From Chromatiales bacterium (GTDB lineage Bacteria > Pseudomonadota > Gammaproteobacteria > UBA6429 > Thiohalophilaceae): a DNA stretch of 5,178 nt. Both the position numbers and the translations under genes were made by a program. Positions within the stretch are counted from its first letter, which is position 1. Every line of letters starts with the position of its first letter. Under the pieces are notes generated by a model that was not told the origin of the DNA, ran no database searches, and saw only the letters and a list, made by a program, of their open reading frames with translations. The stretch lies in NCBI GenBank assembly GCA_027001895.1, contig JALTLP010000149.1:1-5178 (forward strand), in the 5' to 3' direction. Shown one piece after another: positions 1-5,177 of this stretch.

Positions 1-508
1 TTCCGATAGTTTCTTCATTATCATCAGCCCGATGGAGTAATTCGCCACCACACTTGTCACACTGACCTTCGATACGCGGTGGGGAGGTATACAGATTATA
101 CATCTGGCCACAGGACGCACAGGTGCGTCGACCTGTTAAGCGCTTCATTAACACGTCAAAATCGACATCTATTAGTAAACTTGTTTGCAGCGGTTTGCCC
201 ATCTCGTGCAACATGATGTCCAGTGCTTCTGCCTGCATAATATTGCGTGGGAAACCATCAAGAATAAAACCGTTTTGCGCATCGGGTTGCGATAAACGTT
301 CCTGAATCATACCAAGCACGATACCGTCAGAAACAAGCTGGCCGGCATCCATAGCAGATTTTGCCTGGATACCGAGTTCTGTGCCCGCCGCTACCGCTTC
401 CCGCAGTAAGTCGCCGGTTGAAAGTTGAGGAATATTATATTTTTCAACGAGCAGTTTGGCTTGCGTGCCTTTACCACCACCCGGTGCTCCGATTAGTACG
501 ATTCTCAT
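1..508 (-). CDS. adk: Adenylate kinase with zinc-type LID, C-terminus outside the window
   Basis: Cytoplasmic nucleoside monophosphate kinase that interconverts ATP + AMP and 2 ADP. Seen here: the N-terminal 169 residues. The P-loop GAPGGGKGT is at residues 7-15. The AMP-binding segment STGDLLR (30-36) includes Arg36, and GFPRN (85-89) includes Arg88. The LID domain runs from about 126 to 163 and ends in RADD (160-163). The LID carries CASC (130-133) and CDKC (150-153), the four-cysteine zinc site known from Gram-positive and some other Adks. In E. coli Adk, from memory, these positions are His, Ser, Asp and Thr. There are four extra residues before the LID relative to E. coli. By comparison with the 214-residue E. 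coli protein, about 45-50 C-terminal residues are missing beyond base 1. The start is well supported: MRIVLIGAPG matches the family N-terminus, and GGAG sits 9 nt upstream. The gene is divergent from ppa. Identification is secure. Confidence 0.97.
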   Translation of the reverse strand, partial: MRIVLIGAPGGGKGTQAKLLVEKYNIPQLSTGDLLREAVAAGTELGIQAKSAMDAGQLVSDGIVLGMIQERLSQPDAQNGFILDGFPRNIMQAEALDIMLHEMGKPLQTSLLIDVDFDVLMKRLTGRRTCASCGQMYNLYTSPPRIEGQCDKCGGELLHRADDNEETIG

Positions 509-517
509 TGCTGTTTA

Positions 518-521
518 CTCC
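518..521 (-). promoter_or_regulatory. adk ribosome binding site, overlapping a three-codon mini-ORF
   Basis: On the minus strand GGAG lies 9 nt before the adk ATG, a normal Shine-Dalgarno position that supports the chosen start. The same bases form ATG-GAG-TAA (523 down to 515), a minimal open frame of start, one codon and stop embedded in the site. This is probably coincidence. Confidence 0.75.
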
Positions 522-540
522 ATATTAATTAACTTTATTC

Positions 541-546
541 ATTATA
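541..546 (-). promoter_or_regulatory. Candidate -10 box for adk (proximal)
   Basis: A perfect TATAAT on the minus strand would place transcription start about 25 nt before the adk ATG. The hexamer 17 bp upstream (TCGGTG, 569 down to 564) is a poor -35 match, and no TG extension precedes the -10. The call therefore rests on the -10 alone; the surroundings are AT-rich, so chance occurrence is possible. Confidence 0.35.
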
Positions 547-564
547 AATTTGTTATTGAAAGCC

Positions 565-582
565 ACCGAGGTTCCACCCGGT
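565..582. repeat. GC-rich hairpin in the adk-ppa intergenic region
   Basis: A compact inverted repeat: on the plus strand ACCG-A-GGT, loop TCC, ACC-CGGT. It gives a 7-bp stem with one bulged base and a three-base loop. It stands out because the flanking sequence is AT-rich. On the minus strand it would lie in the adk leader if the distal promoter is used. No T-run follows on either strand, so it does not look like an intrinsic terminator. The function is unknown. Confidence 0.5.
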
Positions 583-602
583 ATCTGTCGGCAGAACAAA
601 TT

Positions 603-631
603 AAATTAGTCGTTGTGTCTCTTTAAGTCAA
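603..631 (-). promoter_or_regulatory. Candidate distal sigma-70-type promoter for adk
   Basis: On the minus strand TTGACT (631 down to 626, five of six consensus bases) is followed after exactly 17 bp by TAATTT (608 down to 603). The latter keeps the key first, second and last bases of a -10 box. Transcription from here would give a leader of roughly 90 nt that includes the GC-rich hairpin at 565-582. This is inferred from consensus matching only. Confidence 0.35.
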
Positions 632-633
632 TG

Positions 634-673
634 AGCTATATCAAATAATTTAACGATTAAACAGATATAAGCT
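634..673. repeat. Nested AT-rich dyad between adk and ppa
   Basis: The outer arms are AGCTATATC (634-642) and GATATAAGCT (664-673), complementary apart from one bulged base. Inside lies a second perfect inverted repeat, TTTAA-CGA-TTAAA (649-661). Separately, TTAAATTA at 601-608 is the exact inverse of TAATTTAA at 646-653. The layout could be a regulator site for the divergent genes, but AT-rich DNA makes such matches easier by chance. No known operator is recognised. Confidence 0.4.
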
Positions 674-759
674 GCACCTGATGGCGTTAATGACATTCAA
701 GTCCTGGCTGTTTTCGCCGATATTCAGCTACGTTATACGCAGGATCCAGTATATTAGCA

Positions 760-788
760 TTTCCTTTTATAGCAGGCGGTGCTAAAAT
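760..788 (+). promoter_or_regulatory. Candidate ppa promoter with a small dyad at its -10
   Basis: TTTCCT (760-765) lies 17 bp before TAAAAT (783-788), which would start transcription near 795 and give a leader of roughly 45-50 nt. The -35 match is weak (three of six). An inverted repeat TAGCA-GGCGG-TGCTA (770-784) occupies the spacer and touches the -10, a place where a repressor could act. Both the promoter and the operator idea are inferences from position and consensus. Confidence 0.25.
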
Positions 789-830
789 CGCCCGATTCCG
801 CTCTTAGGTCAACCTTTTCACCCTATATTC

Positions 831-834
831 GAGG
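831..834 (+). promoter_or_regulatory. ppa ribosome binding site
   Basis: GAGG is placed 7 nt before the ATG at 842. It decides the start over the in-frame ATG at 779, which would add 21 residues that have no counterpart in E. coli Ppa. Confidence 0.7.
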
Positions 835-841
835 CATTATC

Positions 842-1390
842 ATGAATCTAGATCGCGTTAGCTCAGGCAAGAATGTTCCTGAGGAAATTAATGTCATTAT
901 TGAGATCCCTTCTCACAGTGACCCTGTTAAATACGAAGTAGATAAAGAAACCGGCGCGATGTTTGTCGACCGTTTTATGAATACTGCCATGTACTATCCC
1001 TGTAACTACGGCTATATCCCACATACTTTATCTGATGATGGCGACCCGGCTGACGTGCTGGTCATTACGCCTATTCCGGTTATCAGTGGTTCGGTTGTTA
1101 AGTGCCGCCTTGTTGGTATGTTGAAAATGACCGACGAAGCCGGTGAAGATGCCAAGCTGCTGGCTGTGCCGGTTTCAAAACTGTGCAAACTTTATAAAGA
1201 TGTAAAAACCCATAATGACGTGCCCGGTATGTTACTCGACCAGATTTCTCACTTCTTTGAGCACTACAAGGATCTGGAGGAAGGCAAATGGGTTAAGATT
1301 GAAGGCTGGGTCGGTGCGGATGAAGCGAAGGCTGAAGTAATGGCATCCATTGAGCGTTACCAGAACGCACCAGAGAAACCTTGTTTCTAG
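842..1390 (+). CDS. ppa: Inorganic pyrophosphatase, family I
   Basis: Soluble cytoplasmic Mg-dependent enzyme that hydrolyses pyrophosphate to two phosphates, pulling biosynthetic reactions forward. The product is 182 residues, close to the 176 of E. coli Ppa, and aligns with it almost end to end. Active-site residues are all visible (numbered with Met1): Glu21, Lys30, Glu32, Arg44, Tyr56; the metal-binding signature DGDPAD with Asp66, Asp68 and Asp71; DEAGEDAK with Asp98, Asp103 and Lys105; and Tyr142-Lys143. Ala70 stands where E. coli has Val. The frame stays open upstream to an ATG at 779, but the start at 842 is preferred: MNLDRVSSGK fits the family N-terminus and GAGG (831-834) lies 7 nt upstream. 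The metallophosphoesterase gene follows after 22 nt, probably in the same transcript. Identification is secure. Confidence 0.97.
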   Translation: MNLDRVSSGKNVPEEINVIIEIPSHSDPVKYEVDKETGAMFVDRFMNTAMYYPCNYGYIPHTLSDDGDPADVLVITPIPVISGSVVKCRLVGMLKMTDEAGEDAKLLAVPVSKLCKLYKDVKTHNDVPGMLLDQISHFFEHYKDLEEGKWVKIEGWVGADEAKAEVMASIERYQNAPEKPCF

Positions 1391-1412
1391 TATTTAGGGA
1401 TTCATTCTGTAT

Positions 1413-1967
1413 ATGAAAATCTGCATTGTATCGGACAGCCACGACAACCGCTTTTTACTTAAAAAAGCGGTTGAACATGCGATTGCGCAGGGAGCCGAGG
1501 CTGTTTTACATTGTGGCGATATTGTCGCACCAACAACCTTACGGATACTCTTACCTCTGGATATCGACGTGCATGTCATTCATGGCAACAATACCGGCGA
1601 TACCTATAACCTCGCAATGCTGGCTTCAAAATCTGGCAACCGTCTCCATTACCACGGTCAGGACGCGGGTATCGAACTGGCCAACCGCAAGATTTTTCTT
1701 GTACATTACCCGCACTATGCGCGTGCTATGAGTACCACCGGTGACTGGGATCTGGTTTGTTGCGGCCATGACCACACCGCCAGCGTCGAGCAGGTTAAAA
1801 ATGTGAAGCAGTCAGAAACCACCATGCTAAACCCCGGTACGGTCGGTGGAGTGGGCGCAGAACCAACTTATATTATGGGCGACCTGGAATCAATGGATTT
1901 CAAGGTTGTTCACGTGCCGGTTGATGACGAACTGGCTTATAACCAGCCACACGTTACGCCGCATTAA
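1413..1967 (+). CDS. MJ0936/YfcE-type metallophosphoesterase
   Basis: Predicted cytoplasmic calcineurin-like phosphoesterase with a two-metal centre; the natural substrate is unknown. The 184-residue product shows every motif of the family in order: DSH (8-10), GD (35-36), GNN (58-60), His98, GHDH (118-121), then NPGTVGG (140-146). By family knowledge Asp8, His10, Asp36, Asn59, His98, His119 and His121 would bind the two metals. The N-terminus (MKICIVSDSHDN) and the HCGD and GNN segments resemble archaeal MJ0936 more than E. coli YfcE. One deviation: His98 is followed by Tyr, where homologues usually have Gly. There is no signal peptide or membrane segment. An AGGGA (1396-1400) is 12 nt before the ATG, a rather long spacing, so translation may be partly coupled to ppa 22 nt upstream. 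The 3' end overlaps the convergent EAL gene by 14 bp. The family is secure; a specific activity (cyclic-nucleotide or other phosphodiesterase) is not assigned. Confidence 0.92.
   Translation: MKICIVSDSHDNRFLLKKAVEHAIAQGAEAVLHCGDIVAPTTLRILLPLDIDVHVIHGNNTGDTYNLAMLASKSGNRLHYHGQDAGIELANRKIFLVHYPHYARAMSTTGDWDLVCCGHDHTASVEQVKNVKQSETTMLNPGTVGGVGAEPTYIMGDLESMDFKVVHVPVDDELAYNQPHVTPH
1954..1967. other. Tail-to-tail overlap of two convergent genes
   Basis: The metallophosphoesterase stop (TAA, 1965-1967) lies inside the last codons of the minus-strand EAL gene, whose stop is the complement of 1954-1956. The coding overlap is 14 bp. I see no intrinsic terminator for either gene here. The only nearby dyad, TGGCT/AGCCA at 1933-1949, lies inside the plus-strand gene, about 20 bases before a run of five T, and on the minus strand no T-run follows it. 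Confidence 0.85.
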
Positions 1968-4311
1968 CCTTTTTGATAATGGCTTCCGGTTTGCCCAGTG
2001 CATACCCCTGACCATAATCAATACCGATTTCTTTAACACATTCGAGTATTTTATCGTTCTCGATAAACTCAGCGACCGTTTTCATACCCATAAACTGGCC
2101 AATCTGATGTATCGACTTGACCATGTTGAAGTCTTTTTCATCATCAATGATACCCACCACGAAGCTGCCGTCAATTTTAAGGTAATCAACGGACAGGGTT
2201 TTCAGGTAGGTAAACGAACTCAGCCCACTACCGAAGTCATCAAGACTGAACTTGCATCCACGAGCGCGCAAGGTCGTTATAAATTTTTGCGCATGACTGA
2301 AGTTACTGATTAGGGCTGTTTCGGTTATTTCAAAACAAACCTTGTCATACGCAACATTTGTTTCCTTGAATAAAACCAGCACCTCGTCTAGAAACGATTC
2401 ATCGCCCAGAGTCTGGCCTGACAGATTTATACTTAAATGCGATTCGTTGATTAAACTCAACTGCTTGTCCCTGATTAAAAACAGGGTTTGTTTAACCACC
2501 CAGCGATCAATTACCGGCATCAGGTGGTATTGTTCAGCAACCGGTAAAAATTCACCCGGCGGAATAATCGAACCGTCCTTGTCCAGCATACGAATAAGGA
2601 CTTCACAATGATCACTTTGCGCCGGGCTGCCTAAACTGCAAATAGGCTGCTTGTATAAAACCAGACGATCTTCATCAATTGCATTTTGTAATTGCTGCAA
2701 ACGCTGCCGGTGGCCATGCCGTTGAGTTGATAAGGCATCTTTTTCCGAGTAAGTATGTAAATGATTGCGACCAAGTTTTTTTGCCGCCAGACAGGCAGAC
2801 TCGGCATGTTCCAGAATATCGGCAATACTTTGCGTTGTTTTATTCAGCATTGCGATGCCAATACAGACATTTAACTCGTAACGATTAGACTGCCATTCAA
2901 ATCGGTACTCAAGAAATTTCTGGATAATATGCCTGGCCTGTTGTTCGGCGTTTTTCATCGAGCAGGACTCGATAACCAGTCTGAAATCAGTATCATCGAC
3001 ACGGGTAACACAGTCTTCATTATCCACTGTGCTTTCCAGAATAGCAGAAACCTGCCTGAACACATCATCCCTGGCATCGTAACCACAACTATCCGTTAAC
3101 AATTTTAGCTGTACTTTGTTAAGGCTTATATTTAGCAAGGCATGTTGTTTAGCACTGTTAGCAACAGATTCAAACAGGGCAGCAAGTTTGTTTTCAAAAC
3201 CATAGCGGTTTATCAGACTGGTAAGCGGGTCGTGGGTTGCCTGGTAATTAATTTCCTGTTCCATTTTGCGCAACTCAGTTACATCACGCAGTATAAGTAC
3301 CGCACCGGTAGTAACATTGTCCCTGCTTTTAAGTGGCGAAACGATAACATCAAGACAATGCTGCTGATCATGTTTGTCTTTTATAAACTGGTTGGAAAAA
3401 GTAAGTGTTTTGTGTTGCCTGATACATTCCTTTACCCGTTTGTGTAAAGGCTGGTTTTGCTGGTCAAACTGCCCACAATCCGTACACAGTATGCTTTTTA
3501 GTTTTTGCCCTTTTAATTCTTTATTGGATTTACCCAACAGTTTTTCGGCTGCCATGTTGGCAAAATGAATATGCCCCAACTTGTCAGTGGTAATCACTCC
3601 ATCTGCAATGGATTCAAGTGTTACCTGAGCACGTTCTTTTTGTTTAAACAGGCGTGCTTCCATTTTTTCGCGCTCTGTTACGTCCTGAATAAATGCATAA
3701 ATAAACTGCTCACCTTCTATTTCAATCAGCTTGGCATTCAGCTCCAGATTCAGGCTTGTATCATTGGCGATATAACGAAAGGTATAACGGTTTTGTTTTT
3801 CTTTAAGCAGTGTTTTCCATACAGTTGAATATTCCTTGTGTTGATGAGGGCTGAGTAACTCGACAAAACTGGTGACTGCCGGGGAATAATGTGCAGCAAA
3901 GAGATCACGGAATGCCTTGTTGGTTCCTTTTATCTGGCCATGAATATTGGTCAGCATAAAAGCGTCCGGGTTGGTATCGAGGAATATCTGATTGCGCTGC
4001 ATTTGTTCGGTTAATTTCTTTTCTGAACTTAACAGCCGCCTGAATAACGGGCTAATCGAAAGTACGCCAACAAGAATAAACACCGAGATAACCAGTGCAA
4101 CTATCTCGGTATTGAGATTTTGCTTGATATCCGGGTAATCGACCATAGCGTTCGACAGGCTGATACTTCGGCGAACGGCCATCAGAAAAATAGCCGAGGA
4201 CAGGGTGACCCAGGCTAATTTGCCGCCAATTTGCTGTATTAGTCGCAAGGCGAAAAATACCGACACAAACTGGATACAAACGGATATCCACAGTACTACT
4301 ATAACCAGCAT
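1954..4311 (-). CDS. Membrane PAS-PAS-GGDEF-EAL protein, probable cyclic-di-GMP phosphodiesterase
   Basis: The 785-residue product has three hydrophobic segments (about 2-24, 33-50 and 69-88), then a PAS domain (about 105-212), a short linker helix, a second PAS (about 228-345), a GGDEF domain (about 350-520) and an EAL domain (about 535-780). The GGDEF domain starts normally (HDPLTSLINR, 360-369), but its signature is DDTDF (439-443). The metal-binding Asp positions read Ser396 and Asn398, and the RxxD inhibitory site is absent, so it should not make cyclic-di-GMP. In the EAL domain the signature is EVL (570-572), and Asn629, Glu661, Glu664, Asp691-Asp692, Lys712, Asp714, Glu748 and QGY (768-770) are present, as is the loop DDFGSG (691-696). 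By family knowledge that set supports hydrolysis of cyclic-di-GMP. The second PAS has CTDC (276-279), Cys296 and several His. The start is supported by AGGAA 4 nt upstream. Cytoplasmic catalytic domains are inferred. The sensed signal is unknown. Confidence 0.93.
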   Translation of the reverse strand: MLVIVVLWISVCIQFVSVFFALRLIQQIGGKLAWVTLSSAIFLMAVRRSISLSNAMVDYPDIKQNLNTEIVALVISVFILVGVLSISPLFRRLLSSEKKLTEQMQRNQIFLDTNPDAFMLTNIHGQIKGTNKAFRDLFAAHYSPAVTSFVELLSPHQHKEYSTVWKTLLKEKQNRYTFRYIANDTSLNLELNAKLIEIEGEQFIYAFIQDVTEREKMEARLFKQKERAQVTLESIADGVITTDKLGHIHFANMAAEKLLGKSNKELKGQKLKSILCTDCGQFDQQNQPLHKRVKECIRQHKTLTFSNQFIKDKHDQQHCLDVIVSPLKSRDNVTTGAVLILRDVTELRKMEQEINYQATHDPLTSLINRYGFENKLAALFESVANSAKQHALLNISLNKVQLKLLTDSCGYDARDDVFRQVSAILESTVDNEDCVTRVDDTDFRLVIESCSMKNAEQQARHIIQKFLEYRFEWQSNRYELNVCIGIAMLNKTTQSIADILEHAESACLAAKKLGRNHLHTYSEKDALSTQRHGHRQRLQQLQNAIDEDRLVLYKQPICSLGSPAQSDHCEVLIRMLDKDGSIIPPGEFLPVAEQYHLMPVIDRWVVKQTLFLIRDKQLSLINESHLSINLSGQTLGDESFLDEVLVLFKETNVAYDKVCFEITETALISNFSHAQKFITTLRARGCKFSLDDFGSGLSSFTYLKTLSVDYLKIDGSFVVGIIDDEKDFNMVKSIHQIGQFMGMKTVAEFIENDKILECVKEIGIDYGQGYALGKPEAIIKKVNAA
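2983..2997 (-). other. Degenerate GGDEF signature (DDTDF)
   Basis: The codons at the active-site loop read Asp-Asp-Thr-Asp-Phe within R-V-DDTDF-R-L-V, in good alignment with the usual R-x-GGDEF. Both glycines are lost, so GTP should not be positioned for cyclisation. The frame is continuous on either side, so this is substitution and not a frameshift. Confidence 0.85.
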
Positions 4312-4315
4312 AAAA

Positions 4316-4320
4316 TTCCT
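4316..4320 (-). promoter_or_regulatory. Ribosome binding site of the PAS-GGDEF-EAL gene
   Basis: AGGAA (within AAAGGAA) is separated by 4 nt from the ATG at 4311. The spacing is slightly short but workable, and it supports the chosen start. Confidence 0.65.
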
Positions 4321-4327
4321 TTAGCCC

Positions 4328-4347
4328 GACTTGTGGGGGAACAAGTC
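4328..4347 (-). repeat. Hairpin just upstream of the EAL gene ribosome binding site
   Basis: Minus-strand GACTTGT, loop TCCCCC, ACAAGTC: a perfect 7-bp stem with a six-base, C-rich loop, ending 8 bases before the Shine-Dalgarno. No T-run follows it on the minus strand, so it is not a standard terminator for moaDE. It is better read as a possible leader structure affecting translation or RNA stability of the EAL gene. The role is inferred. Confidence 0.5.
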
Positions 4348-4361
4348 TTCTAAAAGTTGTA

Positions 4362-4390
4362 TTTATCCTTCTTATACCTGACCGGCTTAA
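4362..4390 (-). promoter_or_regulatory. Weak candidate promoter of the EAL gene
   Basis: Minus-strand TTAAGC (4390 down to 4385) and GATAAA (4367 down to 4362) are 17 bp apart. Matches to consensus are three of six and four of six. Transcription would begin near 4355 and include the 4328-4347 hairpin. This is a consensus-based guess; read-through from moaE is an alternative. Confidence 0.22.
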
Positions 4391-4401
4391 TCGCTGATTA
4401 A
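4387..4401. repeat. Palindrome overlapping the candidate EAL promoter
   Basis: TTAATC-GCT-GATTAA, a perfect 6-bp inverted repeat with a 3-bp spacer, overlaps the candidate -35 box. A second, imperfect palindrome, GGAACCTTGATTCC, follows at 4405-4418. They could bind a dimeric regulator. I do not recognise either as a known operator. Confidence 0.35.
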
Positions 4402-4495
4402 ACAGGAACCTTGATTCCGTTCATTTTATAAACAACTTACTATATTTAGCATAACCACCTATAAATTAAAGCTTTTTTCTGATGGAAATGGCAAT

Positions 4496-4942
4496 TTATT
4501 CGCATTTTGTATTGTTTTGCACCCACTTTGATCCTTTTGGGGTTATTTCTTTCTTCCAAAACGGAGCCCGGGATTTAAGCGCTTCCATAATATAACGGTT
4601 TGCATCATAGGCCGCCGCACGGTGCGCTGCCCAGACCGCCACCACCACAATGGAATCATTCAGCGAAATATCACCCACTCGGTGAATAACCAGTGAATCA
4701 AGGATAGGCCATTTGTTGCATGCTTCTGCACATATGGCTTCGAGGGCGGATTCGGTCATACCGGGGTAATATTCCAGGGTCATGGATGAAACCTGACGAT
4801 CTTCATTGAAGTCACGCATAGTGCCGACGAAAATAGCCGTTGCACCATACTGTGCAAAACCATTATTTGCCTCGATTTGCTGCTGGTATGCCTGCACTTC
4901 GGCAAAAGGCTCAAAGGCCTGCTCTCGAATATGTACCGGCAT
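4496..4942 (-). CDS. moaE: Molybdopterin synthase catalytic (large) subunit
   Basis: MoaE forms a heterotetramer with two MoaD and transfers sulfur from the MoaD C-terminus to precursor Z (cPMP), making molybdopterin for molybdenum enzymes in the cytoplasm. The 148-residue product is close to the 150 of E. coli and aligns throughout. Visible family segments are FVGTMRDFN (38-46) with Arg43, LEYYPGMTE (56-64), IHRVGD (86-91), AAHR (105-108), and LKSRAPFWKKE (122-132). The last contains Lys123 and Lys130, the counterparts of catalytic E. coli Lys119 and Lys126. The start (MPVHIREQAF) lies one base after the moaD stop (TAA-T-ATG), so translation is probably coupled. A GGGGG run 5 nt upstream is a weak Shine-Dalgarno. 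No clear terminator follows. Identification is secure. Confidence 0.97.
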   Translation of the reverse strand: MPVHIREQAFEPFAEVQAYQQQIEANNGFAQYGATAIFVGTMRDFNEDRQVSSMTLEYYPGMTESALEAICAEACNKWPILDSLVIHRVGDISLNDSIVVVAVWAAHRAAAYDANRYIMEALKSRAPFWKKEITPKGSKWVQNNTKCE

Positions 4943-4943
4943 A

Positions 4944-5177
4944 TTAGCCCCCGGTTACCGGCGGGAAAAAAGCGACTTCGTCACTGTCTTTTACGGCCGA
5001 GTCTACCGCTGCATATTGCTGGTTAATCGCAACCAGGGTGTGTTCAGGCAGCCGTTGTTCTCCGGTGGCCTGTTGCCATACCTGCATGGCAGTCATGCCA
5101 TTTGCCGCTTCAATCTGTAATTCGTCAAGCTGATATTGCTCTCTTAGTCGGGCAAAGAATTTTACAGTGACTGACAT
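4944..5177 (-). CDS. moaD: Molybdopterin synthase sulfur-carrier (small) subunit
   Basis: MoaD is a ubiquitin-like sulfur carrier. Its C-terminal glycine is adenylated by a MoeB-type enzyme, converted to a thiocarboxylate and inserted into MoaE as sulfur donor. The 77-residue product (81 in E. coli) begins with the typical beta strand VTVKFFARLRE (3-13) and ends with DEVAFFPPVTGG (66-77), including the obligatory terminal Gly-Gly. The ATG is one base from the window edge, so its ribosome binding site and any longer start cannot be seen. MSVTVKFFA is nevertheless a normal family N-terminus and the gene is likely complete. It is directly followed by moaE. Other molybdenum cofactor genes may lie upstream outside the window, but this cannot be tested here. 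Confidence 0.96.
   Translation of the reverse strand: MSVTVKFFARLREQYQLDELQIEAANGMTAMQVWQQATGEQRLPEHTLVAINQQYAAVDSAVKDSDEVAFFPPVTGG

Larger units (their letters stand above)
509..841. other. Divergent intergenic region between adk and ppa
   Basis: This 333-bp stretch has no convincing coding frame and no tRNA-like or riboswitch-like structure that I recognise. It holds candidate adk promoters near 541 and 603-631, a GC-rich hairpin at 565-582, a nested AT-rich dyad at 634-673, and a candidate ppa promoter near 760-788. Between about 674 and 755 I see nothing that can be assigned. Confidence 0.7.

Noticed and set aside
565..596. tRNA fragment or attachment site in the adk-ppa spacer (GGTTCCACCC resembles a T-arm)
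   Set aside because: No acceptor stem, anticodon arm or CCA end can be built around it, and no integrase or direct repeat is nearby.
779..841. In-frame upstream extension of ppa from an ATG at 779
   Set aside because: The added 21 residues have no counterpart in E. coli Ppa, and the ATG at 842 has a well-placed GAGG and the family N-terminus.
1933..1974. Inverted repeat TGGCT/AGCCA followed by a T-run, as a terminator of the ppa unit
   Set aside because: The arms are only 5 bp, and about 20 bases separate them from the five T; an intrinsic terminator needs the T-run directly after the stem.
1846..2313. Plus-strand open frame of 155 codons over the convergent junction
   Set aside because: It lies antisense to well-supported EAL codons and overlaps the phosphoesterase in another frame; the translation has no recognisable family features.
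2983..2997. Frameshift or sequencing error as the cause of the lost GGDEF motif
   Set aside because: The frame is uninterrupted and flanking residues (R-V before, F-R-L-V after) align normally, so these are real substitutions.
4328..4347. The 4328-4347 hairpin as a moaDE terminator
   Set aside because: On the minus strand it is followed by GGGCTAAAGG with no T-run, and it sits immediately before the next ribosome binding site.
4440..4495. Possible intrinsic terminator after moaE
   Set aside because: Only a short AAAGCTTT palindrome next to an A-run is visible; there is no GC-rich stem followed by T residues on the minus strand.
4806..5120. Plus-strand open frame of 104 codons across moaE and moaD
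   Set aside because: Antisense shadow of two secure genes, with no recognisable protein features.
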